DNA of 63,776 nucleotides, taken from Candidatus Aminicenantes bacterium UBA2190 (lineage in GTDB: Bacteria; Acidobacteriota; Aminicenantia; UBA2199). The position numbers were made by a program, and so were the translations under genes. The notes below the pieces were generated by a model that was not told where the DNA came from, searched no databases, and saw only the letters and a program-made list of their open reading frames with translations. Position 1 is the first letter of the stretch, and every line of letters starts with the position of its first letter. The stretch covers positions 1-63,776 of the forward strand of contig DCVK01000001.1 of assembly GCA_002335385.1 (NCBI GenBank), given 5' to 3'. Positions 56,076-63,362 of the stretch are shown in pieces.

Positions 56076-59015
56076 TCATGGGTGGGCCGGGATCTTGACC
56101 GGCTTGCGGCAGGACATCTCGATGTAGCCCTTCTTCGCCGCCGCGGCCAGGTCGGCGAGCAGCTCCTGCCCGGCGCCGTGGAAAGGGATCGGGCCCGGCT
56201 CGATGCCGATCACCAGGTTGCGGCCGTTGTGCTTGGCCAGGTAGAGGGCGGTGTCGGCCATGGCCACCACCTGGTGCCAATTCAGCATTTCCTCGTCCTG
56301 GCAGAGGAACGGGTAGTGGCAGAAACCGATGCTGACCGTCTTCTTGATGTGCGGCCCCGCCGGCACAGCGAAAGCGGTCAGTTCGATGGTCTGGCGGATG
56401 CGCTCGGCGAGCGGATAGGCGTCGGCACGGCGCGACTGGCGGGTGATAATGAGGAACTCCTCTCCGCCCCAGCGTGCCACGCTGTCGGATTGGCGCATCA
56501 TCGACTGCAGCCTGCGGGCGATCTCGACGATCACGGCGTCGCCCGCCTCGTGGCCGTGAATGTCATTGACGCGCTTGAAATGGTCGACGTCGATCATGAA
56601 GACGCCCAGGGTGGCCGCCTTGTCGTCATACGGCTTCAGGCCCGCGCGCACGTTGTGCGTCTCGCGCTGGATGATGCTCATGTCCTCGCGGATGGTCTCG
56701 TCGAGGAAGCGGCGGTTCTTCAAGCCGGTCAAGGGATCGGTGATGGAGAGCTGGGCCAGCTCACGGTTCTTCTCGGCGATCTCGTTGGTGCGGGCCTGGA
56801 CGACCACCTCCAGCTTCTTCTTCTGCCGGTTCAGGCCGTGGACGCGCGCGTTGACCACCAGCGCCAGCAACCCGAGTCCGAGCAGCAGCTCGAGGGCCAG
56901 GAACCACCAGCGTTTCCAGAAGGGCCTGGCGATGGTGAAGATGACGCGCTGGTCGGCGCCGAACCAGGCGGCCTCGCCGCCGCCGAGGTTGGCCAGTACC
57001 GAGAAAGAATACGTTCCGGGAGGCAGGTTGGTGTAGCGCACCGACGTTTCGCGCCCGGGGGGCGACCAGTCGCTGTCGAAGGGAAAGAGGCGGGTGCGGT
57101 AGGTCACGGGGTTCTCGCGGCTGGTGGTCGGGCAGATGTAGCTGAACTCGATGGTGTTCTGGTCGTGGCGCAACGGGGTGGACAGCGGCGCGGCGCCGGG
57201 AACGCCCTGGACCTTCGGATCGTCGATGATCAGGACGGGCGAGCGTTCCGGCCGTTCGCTGGCCTGGAACTGGTATTCGACCAGGCCGGGGGGGATGCCG
57301 AAATAGAGGTTGCCGCTGGCCGCCTTCAGGGCGGAATGGATGCAGCCCTCGTCCCCGAACAGCCCCGTCTCCCTGTTGAAATAGGCCAGGGAGCCGTCGG
57401 GAGCCCAGCGCTCCAGGCCGCGGGTGGTGTTCATCCAGATGTGGCCGCTGTTGTCGCGCAGCACTGACCAGACGTCGTTATGCAGCAGTCCCTGCTTTCG
57501 GGTGAGGCGCTTCAGCGCGCCGCCCTTGAGCCAGAACACGCCGGACATCTCGGTGGCCACCAGCGCCTCGTCAGGCGTGACGACGCGGATGTCATTGACG
57601 ATGGAGCGGCCCAGGCGGTGTTCCCATTCGCCGGCCGTGAATTGTCCGTTGCGAAACAGCTGGATGCCGCGGCGCGTGCCGACCAGCAGGGAGCCCGGCT
57701 CCAGTTCGGCGACGTCCCAGACGATCGGGTCGTTCAGGCCTTCCCGGAACCAGCGGAAGTCGGAGCCGTCGTACTGCAGCAGGCCGCGATTGGTGGCGAA
57801 CCAGGCCGAGCCGCCGCTGTCGCGGATGCCATACAGGACGGTGACCCCGGAGGTGAGGCTCTGCAGCAGCTCGCGGCGGTCCCACGCGAATATCTCGCCG
57901 TCGGCGCAGCCCAGGAGGTAGCGTTTGTCATCCAGGCGCACGATGACACGGATCGAATGGTTCTTCAGCCGGCTGTTGACGGCGAAGGGACGGATGCGGC
58001 CGTCGCGCAGTTCGGCGACGCCGTCCTCGCCGGCCAGCAGGATGGCGCCGTCGTCCTCCAGGATGTCCCAGACGTGGGTCGACGGCAGGCCGTCCTCGGT
58101 GCCGTACATGCGGAACAGGTGGCGGGAAAGCTGCGAAAGGCCCAGGCGGGTGCCGATGAAGATATTGCCCTCGCGATCGAGCAGCAATGTGGAAACGCGG
58201 TCGTAGATCAAGCCGCTGGCCGTGTTGAGGACGATGGCCTCGCCCGTCTGCAGGTTCTTGTAGAAAACGCCGTTGCCGCTGGCGATCCACAGGTTTTTCC
58301 GGGCATCGAAGAGGAGGTCGGTGACATTGCCCAGGGTCGCGGGCAGGCCGGCGTACTTCCTGAATTCACCGAAGGCGTTCAGCAGGTAGAGCCCGTCGCG
58401 GCAGCCGACAAAGAGGCGGCCTTCGGTTTCCTTGACGAAATTGACCGGCGCGGGGCTGGGAAAGCGCTGCAGCTGGCCGCCCCTCCACAGGAAGACGGCC
58501 TCGGAGGTATAGAAGGCCATGCCGGCGGTGCCGGCGGCCATGCCGCGCAGGCGACCCGGGTCGGGGAAGCGGGTGAAGCGCCCGGTCCGGCCTTCGCGCA
58601 CGATGAAGAGGCTGCGGTCGGTCAGGACCCAGAGGGCGAGATCGGCGGATTGGTAGGCGATCATGCGCACGAAGCCGTCGGGCAGGGGCCAGGAGCTCAA
58701 GCGCCCGGAGCGGATGCGGTCCAGACCGTTCTGGCTGGCCACCCAGATGACGCCGTCGCGGTCCATCTCCAGGCCGGTGATGTAGTTTCCGGCCAGCCCC
58801 TCGCGGGAGGTGAAAGCCTGGAAGCGGCTGCCGTCGAACTTGCCCAGGCCGGCCTGGGTGCCCACCCAGATGAATCCTTGGCGGTCCTGGAGCAGGGCGG
58901 TGACGTTGCTCTGCGGCAGGCCCTCGGAGCTGCGGTAGTTGATGAACGGGTAGCGCACGGAGAGCAGCGGCAGGGCGAGAATCAGCAGTAGGGAAAAGGG
59001 GAATGCCCGTTTCAT
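56076..59015 (-). CDS. Diguanylate cyclase with periplasmic propeller sensor (Reg_prop-Y_Y_Y-GGDEF)
   Basis: 979 residues. A signal/anchor helix (1-18) is followed by a two-component-regulator propeller of about 14 blades (repeats like QDRQGFIWVGTQAGLGKFDG) and a Y_Y_Y domain (near 620-690), then a TM helix at about 700-720, a short coiled coil and a GGDEF domain. The active site reads GGEEF and an RxxD inhibitory I-site (RQSD) lies exactly five residues before it, so it should make c-di-GMP and be feedback-inhibited. HTCS-like propellers often sense carbohydrates. TAAAAT ends 7 nt before ATG 59015. It shares an operon with tatA and tatC. Confidence 0.93.
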   Translation of the reverse strand: MKRAFPFSLLLILALPLLSVRYPFINYRSSEGLPQSNVTALLQDRQGFIWVGTQAGLGKFDGSRFQAFTSREGLAGNYITGLEMDRDGVIWVASQNGLDRIRSGRLSSWPLPDGFVRMIAYQSADLALWVLTDRSLFIVREGRTGRFTRFPDPGRLRGMAAGTAGMAFYTSEAVFLWRGGQLQRFPSPAPVNFVKETEGRLFVGCRDGLYLLNAFGEFRKYAGLPATLGNVTDLLFDARKNLWIASGNGVFYKNLQTGEAIVLNTASGLIYDRVSTLLLDREGNIFIGTRLGLSQLSRHLFRMYGTEDGLPSTHVWDILEDDGAILLAGEDGVAELRDGRIRPFAVNSRLKNHSIRVIVRLDDKRYLLGCADGEIFAWDRRELLQSLTSGVTVLYGIRDSGGSAWFATNRGLLQYDGSDFRWFREGLNDPIVWDVAELEPGSLLVGTRRGIQLFRNGQFTAGEWEHRLGRSIVNDIRVVTPDEALVATEMSGVFWLKGGALKRLTRKQGLLHNDVWSVLRDNSGHIWMNTTRGLERWAPDGSLAYFNRETGLFGDEGCIHSALKAASGNLYFGIPPGLVEYQFQASERPERSPVLIIDDPKVQGVPGAAPLSTPLRHDQNTIEFSYICPTTSRENPVTYRTRLFPFDSDWSPPGRETSVRYTNLPPGTYSFSVLANLGGGEAAWFGADQRVIFTIARPFWKRWWFLALELLLGLGLLALVVNARVHGLNRQKKKLEVVVQARTNEIAEKNRELAQLSITDPLTGLKNRRFLDETIREDMSIIQRETHNVRAGLKPYDDKAATLGVFMIDVDHFKRVNDIHGHEAGDAVIVEIARRLQSMMRQSDSVARWGGEEFLIITRQSRRADAYPLAERIRQTIELTAFAVPAGPHIKKTVSIGFCHYPFLCQDEEMLNWHQVVAMADTALYLAKHNGRNLVIGIEPGPIPFHGAGQELLADLAAAAKKGYIEMSCRKPVKIPAHP

Positions 59016-59022
59016 CAGGGGA

Positions 59023-59051
59023 ATTTTAGCATAGCGGCATCCCATAGGCAA
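59023..59051 (-). promoter_or_regulatory. Promoter of the cyclase-tat operon
   Basis: Minus strand TTGCCT (59051-59046), 17 nt, TAAAAT (59028-59023), 7 nt before ATG 59015. Leaderless arrangement. Confidence 0.66.
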
Positions 59052-59065
59052 TGCGAGCGAAACTC

Positions 59066-59166
59066 TCGTGATTCGTGAGTCGTAATTCGTGATTTGGAGG
59101 AAAACGGGACCCTTGCGGTTCCTTGCGGCGGCGAATCACGGTTCACGAATCACGAATTACGATGAG
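59066..59166. repeat. Inverted heptamer arrays (TGATTCG type)
   Basis: Left arm 59066-59093: TCGTGAT, TCGTGAG, TCGTAAT, TCGTGAT. Right arm 59132-59166: CGAATCA, CGGTTCA, CGAATCA, CGAATTA, CGATGAG, which is the reverse complement type. The 38-nt centre is unique. It lies between the unknown gene at 59172 and the cyclase promoter, six nt beyond the stop of the former, and could fold to terminate it. Confidence 0.85.
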
Positions 59167-59171
59167 TCGCG

Positions 59172-60557
59172 CTATTTCTTCTCGCTGACGATCTCCTTCA
59201 GCACCCGGGTCAGAAAGCTGTGGAACGATCTCAGCGTAGGCTCGAACTCCGCCGAAAAATTAGTGCGGCTGAGGTTGTCGTAGTAGCCGAGGAATTCGTT
59301 CCAGTCCTTGTACAGCAGGTAATTCAGATCGCTTTCCATGAACTGGTTGATGTCGAAAAAGATCTCGGAGGGAGCGATGCTTTCCCGGTGGGCGAAATAG
59401 TCGTTGATCTTGGTGTGCAGGCGGATCAGCTTCTTCTTGACCTCGATGGACTTGTGCTTGCGCGAGACGTATTTCTCGAAGATGCTGCTGCCGAGGATGC
59501 CGGGCTTGAACAGCCGGGCCACGGTCTCGATGAGTTCCTGCAGGGCCACCTCGGCGATGACCACGATATTTTGGATCATCTGGCGTTTCTTGATCTTGCT
59601 GCTGTCGCTGGCGAAATAGAACGGCAGCTCGCCCTCCCAGATCTTCCTGTACTCAAGCTGGAAGCTCTTGAAGATATCGCCGAGCGGCCCCAGCTTCTTC
59701 TTCAGCTCCGGATCGGTCTGCAGGCAGGGAAACAGGACCGAGTCGTTGAAGTGGATGAGGTCGTCCATGTTCTTCTTCAGCGAAAGGGCCAGGGGGATGG
59801 CCAGGTCCAGGTACTTGCTCTTGTCCACGTTGAGCTCGATGAAGTTGTTGATCTTCAGGACGCGGAAGGAGAGGATGAAGAAGATGCCCAGGTTCTTGCG
59901 CAGGTTCTTGTCATGGCAGGCGGCGATGATGGACGAGATGTCCGGCTGGTAGATCTTGTCCATCTTGGAGATGAACTGCTTCTTGAGCAGCGATATCAGG
60001 ATGGGGTTGTTGAGCAGTTCGCGGTGGTACAGCTTCTTGATGGACAGGTAAGCGCGCTGCGAAACCTGGTCGAGGCGCAGGATTTCGCTCAGCAGGTTGC
60101 GGAAACTCTGCAGGAAGATGCGGAAGCTGTAGAACCACGACTCGGGAGAGTAAAGTTCCTTCAGGCTGGGGAAGGACTTGTCCATGTTCTGTTCCAGCAT
60201 CTTTTCCACGACGTACTCCTCGAAGTTGAGGAAATAGCTGTCCTTCTTGAAGTCCAGCTCCTTGAGCAGGGAAGTGATGCGCGCCGAGGCCTGTTGCAGG
60301 CCGAAGACGTAGAACTCGTAGTTGCGCTCGCCGGGGGCATGGTGCTTGAATGCCAGGTTCTCCAGGTAGGGCGAGGAGTTGAACTCCTCGATGCTCTCGA
60401 ACCACAGCTTCAGCTCGAACAAGTTGAGCATCATCTTTTCCTGGTCGATCTTGTCCAGCCAGCCGGAAAAGATCTCCTCCCATTTTCTCTCCGGAGTCAG
60501 GGCGCCGCTCTCCTTGGAAAAAAACTCGCCGATGTTTTCCACTTCTCTCTTTTCCAT
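59172..60557 (-). CDS. Cytoplasmic helical protein of unknown function
   Basis: 461 residues, rich in Leu, Lys, Phe and charged residues, predicted almost entirely helical, with no signal or TM helix. Phrases such as LDKIDQEKMMLNLFELKLWFESIEEF and KIYQPDISSIIAACHDKN do not match a family I know. The longest frame starts far upstream over the divergent anti-sigma gene; ATG 60557 fits a TTGCAA-17-TACAAT promoter (6-nt gap) and is chosen. Divergence from the RsbW-like gene hints at a signalling link, which is inference. Confidence 0.75.
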   Translation of the reverse strand: MEKREVENIGEFFSKESGALTPERKWEEIFSGWLDKIDQEKMMLNLFELKLWFESIEEFNSSPYLENLAFKHHAPGERNYEFYVFGLQQASARITSLLKELDFKKDSYFLNFEEYVVEKMLEQNMDKSFPSLKELYSPESWFYSFRIFLQSFRNLLSEILRLDQVSQRAYLSIKKLYHRELLNNPILISLLKKQFISKMDKIYQPDISSIIAACHDKNLRKNLGIFFILSFRVLKINNFIELNVDKSKYLDLAIPLALSLKKNMDDLIHFNDSVLFPCLQTDPELKKKLGPLGDIFKSFQLEYRKIWEGELPFYFASDSSKIKKRQMIQNIVVIAEVALQELIETVARLFKPGILGSSIFEKYVSRKHKSIEVKKKLIRLHTKINDYFAHRESIAPSEIFFDINQFMESDLNYLLYKDWNEFLGYYDNLSRTNFSAEFEPTLRSFHSFLTRVLKEIVSEKK

Positions 60558-60563
60558 GCCGCG

Positions 60564-60592
60564 ATTGTACGGAATCGGGATTAAATTTGCAA
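60564..60592 (-). promoter_or_regulatory. Promoter of the unknown 461-residue protein gene
   Basis: Minus strand TTGCAA (60592-60587), 17 nt, TACAAT (60569-60564), 6 nt before ATG 60557. Divergent from the promoter at 60613-60641. Confidence 0.62.
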
Positions 60593-60612
60593 GCGTCACG
60601 GCAGCGGTCCCG

Positions 60613-60641
60613 TGGCAAAATCCCGGCTGTTCTGCTATACT
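60613..60641 (+). promoter_or_regulatory. Promoter of the RsbW-like/tsaB/rimI operon
   Basis: TATACT (60636-60641) ends 7 nt before ATG 60649; a weak -35 (TGGCAA, 60613-60618) has 17-nt spacing. Confidence 0.5.
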
Positions 60642-60648
60642 TGGCTGG

Positions 60649-61071
60649 ATGGCAAACAACGAGCAGCGCATCGAAATCTCGTTCCGCAGCGACCTGAAGT
60701 ACACCGAGCTGATCGTCCTGGTGCTCGGTTTCATCCGCAAGCTGCTGAACATCACCGACGAGGTCTTCTTCAAGATCGAGATCTCGCTGCGCGAGGCGGC
60801 CAACAACGCCATCGTCCACGGCAACGGCCGCGACCCGAACAAGTTCGTGCACGCGGATTTCGTCTGGGACAAGTCGTTCCTGCGCATCCATGTCCGCGAC
60901 GAGAATAGCCGCCAGGTCAACCTGCAGGAAGTGGAGGACAAGATCAATAATTGCCACCTACTCTCCTTCAACGGCCGCGGCATCATGATCATCCGCAGTT
61001 ACATGGACCGCTTCGAGTTCCGCTGCCGGCCCGGCGGCAGCGAAGTGGTCATGGAGAAGAAGCTCCCGTGA
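60649..61071 (+). CDS. RsbW/SpoIIAB-like ATP-binding protein (anti-sigma-type kinase)
   Basis: 140 residues with the compact GHKL fold: N-box FKIEISLREAANNAIVHGNG (Glu, Asn), VRDENSR and NGRGIMIIRSYMD. Such proteins phosphorylate anti-anti-sigma factors or bind sigma factors, or serve as phosphatase partners. No STAS-domain or sigma gene is adjacent. ATG 60649 is 7 nt after a TATACT box with no Shine-Dalgarno. The gene ends in a GTGA overlap with tsaB, so a stress-type regulator is coupled to a tRNA-modification gene. Confidence 0.88.
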   Translation: MANNEQRIEISFRSDLKYTELIVLVLGFIRKLLNITDEVFFKIEISLREAANNAIVHGNGRDPNKFVHADFVWDKSFLRIHVRDENSRQVNLQEVEDKINNCHLLSFNGRGIMIIRSYMDRFEFRCRPGGSEVVMEKKLP

Positions 61072-61781
61072 CGCTGCTGGCCTTCGACACCTCCTCGCGC
61101 GATGCCTCCCTCGCCGTGCTGCGCGACGGGGAGATCGTCCTGGAGTACAATTTCTCCTCGCGCGACGACCTGTCGGCCATGATGATCCCCAGCCTGGAGT
61201 TCCTGCTGAGTTCGCTGGGCCTGAAGCTGGCGCAGGTCGACCTATTCGCCGCGGCCCTGGGCCCGGGGCTTTTCACCGGCATTCGCGTCGGACTGGCCAC
61301 GCTGAAGGGCCTGAATCTCGCCGCCGGCAAGCCCATGGTCGGAGTGAATACCCTGGAGGCGCTGGCCTTCAAGTTCGCCGATACCCGGCACACCGTCGTG
61401 CCCATGATCGACGCCCGCAAGGGCGAGATCTATACCGCCGCTTACGCCTTTGACCCGCCGCCGGCCGGGGGGGAGATGGTCGAGCGGCTCCGCCCTTGCC
61501 TGCTGAAGCTGGAGGAGGCCGCGCCCCTGCTGGCGGCACTGACGGACAAGATCTTCGTCGGCAGTGGCGCCGAGAACTACGGCGAACTGCTGCGCCGGGA
61601 TTTCCCGGACGGCCGCCTGTTGTACCGCTCCAATTTCCTGGCCAGCGAGATCGGCCGGATCGCCCTCACCCGCTTCCAGCGCGGACAATACGCGACCGAT
61701 CCCCAGGATCTGCATCCCGTCTATATCCGCAGGCCCGATGCTGAAACCCGCCGCCCTGGCAGATCCGGCGACGTTGATTAG
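61068..61781 (+). CDS. tsaB: tRNA threonylcarbamoyladenosine biosynthesis protein TsaB
   Basis: 237 residues, usual TsaB length. An inactive ASKHA-fold partner of TsaD in making t6A37 of ANN-decoding tRNAs. LLAFDTSSRDASLAVL opens the fold and GPGLFTGIRVGLATLKGLNLA is the family signature, with MIDARKGEIYTAAY later. GTG 61068 overlaps the RsbW-like TGA (GTGA). The last 44 nt overlap rimI. The tsaD and tsaE genes are not in the window. Confidence 0.94.
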   Translation: MTLLAFDTSSRDASLAVLRDGEIVLEYNFSSRDDLSAMMIPSLEFLLSSLGLKLAQVDLFAAALGPGLFTGIRVGLATLKGLNLAAGKPMVGVNTLEALAFKFADTRHTVVPMIDARKGEIYTAAYAFDPPPAGGEMVERLRPCLLKLEEAAPLLAALTDKIFVGSGAENYGELLRRDFPDGRLLYRSNFLASEIGRIALTRFQRGQYATDPQDLHPVYIRRPDAETRRPGRSGDVD

Positions 61782-62232
61782 GCCGGCGCTAGCCGCCGAC
61801 CTCGACGCCGTGGAGCGCATCGAGCGCGAGCAGTTCTCCAATCCCTGGAGCCGCGACTATTTCGCGGCCGAGCTGGGCAACCGCTTCGCCCATATCCATG
61901 TCGCTGCGGCCGTTCCGGCCGGGGAGATCGTGGGCTACCTTCTGTTCTGGCGCCTGGATGGGGAGCTGGAACTGCACAAAATCGCCGTGTGCCGCGCCGG
62001 GCAGCGGCAGGGCACCGGCCGACGCCTGCTGCGGCACTTTCTGGAGGTCGGGCGCTCCTGGGGCTGCGCGCGTGCCGTGCTGGAGGTGCGCGAATCCAAT
62101 GTCGCGGCCATTCATCTGTACGAAACGCACGCCTTTCGCCGGGTCGGCAGGCGGAAAAACTATTATTGCCGGCCTAGCGAGGACGCCCTGGTCTATGAAT
62201 TCGACTTTCGCGGCGGCGTGCCGGGATCATAA
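61738..62232 (+). CDS. rimI: Ribosomal protein S18-alanine N-acetyltransferase-like GNAT
   Basis: 164 residues, GNAT fold. IEREQFSNPWSRDYFAAEL is typical of RimI, followed by KIAVCRAGQRQGTGRRLLRHFL (acetyl-CoA Q/RxxGxG/A motif) and VRESNVAAIHLYETHAFRRVGRRKNYY. It acetylates the N-terminus of S18 or related proteins. The ATG at 61738 lies inside tsaB; a TTG at 61774 is an alternative closer to the tsaB stop. The tsaB-rimI order is widespread. It ends 6 nt inside the convergent HD-GYP gene. Confidence 0.9.
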   Translation: MLKPAALADPATLIRPALAADLDAVERIEREQFSNPWSRDYFAAELGNRFAHIHVAAAVPAGEIVGYLLFWRLDGELELHKIAVCRAGQRQGTGRRLLRHFLEVGRSWGCARAVLEVRESNVAAIHLYETHAFRRVGRRKNYYCRPSEDALVYEFDFRGGVPGS

Positions 62233-63309
62233 GATTTCGCGGTCGCGGCGGATGCTGTCCTCGATGCTCATTTTTTCCGCGATCCAGAAGTCCAGGCTGG
62301 TCTTGGCGAAGATGGAGATGATCGCCGGGTCGAATTGCCCTCCGGAATGCCTCAGCAGCTCGGCGGCGGCTGCTTCGAAGGCCATCGCCTTCTTGTAAGG
62401 GCGGTCGGAGGTCATGGCGTCGATGGCGTCGGCGACGTGAAAGATGCGCGCCCCCAGGGGAATGTTCTCACCGCTCAGCCCTTCGGGGTAGCCGCTGCCG
62501 TCATAGGCCTCGTGGTGGTGCAGCACCACCTGGGCGGCTTCCTCGAGGAACTTGATTCGTTTCAGGATGTTGTAGCCGATGGTGGGATGCCCCTTCATGA
62601 TCTCCCATTCGTCGGTGGACAGTCTGTCCGGCTTGCGCAGGATGGCATCGGGGATGCCGATCTTGCCGATATCGTGCAGCAGCGCGCCGTATTCGAAGAT
62701 CTTGAGGGTATTCTTGTCGATGATGCCCGTCAGTTCGGACAGCTTGAGCGTGAAGCGCACCACGCGCAGGGAATGGCCTTGGGTTTCGGTGTCGCGGGTG
62801 TCCAGGGCGGTGACCATGGCGCGCAGAGTAAAATTATAGGTTCGGTCCAGCTCGATCAGCGCCTGCTTCAGTTCGCTGGTCCTTTCCTCGACCATCTTTT
62901 CCAGCTGCTTCTGGTACTCCTTGTTCTCCAGGACCAGCCGGCGCTTCTCCAGGGCCTTGTGGGCAACGAAGGCGACCTCGTTGAGCTTGAAGGGCTTGGA
63001 AACGTAGTCGTAAGCCCCCTTGGACATGGCGGAGATGGCGGACTCGATGTCCTTGACCGCCGAGATCATGACGACCATCACGTCCTCGTTCAGCGCCTTG
63101 ATCTCATCCAGCAGGTCCAGGCCGGTCTTGCCGGGCATGCGGATGTCCGACATGAGCAGGTCGAAATCGCCGGCAGCCTTGAATTTTTCCAGGGCCTCGA
63201 AGGCGTTGGCCGCCAGCTGACACTCGAAGCCCTCGCTCTCCAGAAAGTCGCGCAGCAGTTCGCGGATATCCTTCTCGTCGTCGGTGATCAGGATCTTGCC
63301 CTTTCTCAT
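62227..63309 (-). CDS. Response regulator with HD-GYP domain (c-di-GMP phosphodiesterase)
   Basis: 360 residues. Receiver domain 1-125: ITDDEKD (acidic pocket), phospho-acceptor Asp in LLMSDIRMPG, conserved Lys in YVSKPF. A coiled coil (about 128-160) leads to the HD-GYP domain with HSLRVVRFTLKL, LLHDIGKIGIP (HD), GHPTIGYNIL, HHHEAYDGSGYPEGL (GYP) and DAMTSDRPYKKA. It should degrade c-di-GMP when phosphorylated. The start follows TATCGT by 7 nt. No cognate kinase is adjacent. With the GGDEF and PilZ proteins it completes a set of c-di-GMP functions in this window. Confidence 0.95.
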   Translation of the reverse strand: MRKGKILITDDEKDIRELLRDFLESEGFECQLAANAFEALEKFKAAGDFDLLMSDIRMPGKTGLDLLDEIKALNEDVMVVMISAVKDIESAISAMSKGAYDYVSKPFKLNEVAFVAHKALEKRRLVLENKEYQKQLEKMVEERTSELKQALIELDRTYNFTLRAMVTALDTRDTETQGHSLRVVRFTLKLSELTGIIDKNTLKIFEYGALLHDIGKIGIPDAILRKPDRLSTDEWEIMKGHPTIGYNILKRIKFLEEAAQVVLHHHEAYDGSGYPEGLSGENIPLGARIFHVADAIDAMTSDRPYKKAMAFEAAAAELLRHSGGQFDPAIISIFAKTSLDFWIAEKMSIEDSIRRDREIL

Positions 63310-63316
63310 TGGCCCT

Positions 63317-63345
63317 ACGATAGCAAACTAAAACGAAATAGTAAA
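63317..63345 (-). promoter_or_regulatory. Promoter of the HD-GYP gene
   Basis: Minus strand TTTACT (63345-63340), 17 nt, TATCGT (63322-63317), 7 nt before ATG 63309. The -10 is weaker than at other loci. Confidence 0.45.
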
Positions 63346-63362
63346 GGCACCACCCGTGAGGA

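Noticed and set aside
59172..60992. 606-codon version of the unknown helical protein
   Set aside because: The N-terminal 145 codons overlap the RsbW-like gene in antisense and precede the TACAAT box; ATG 60557 fits much better.
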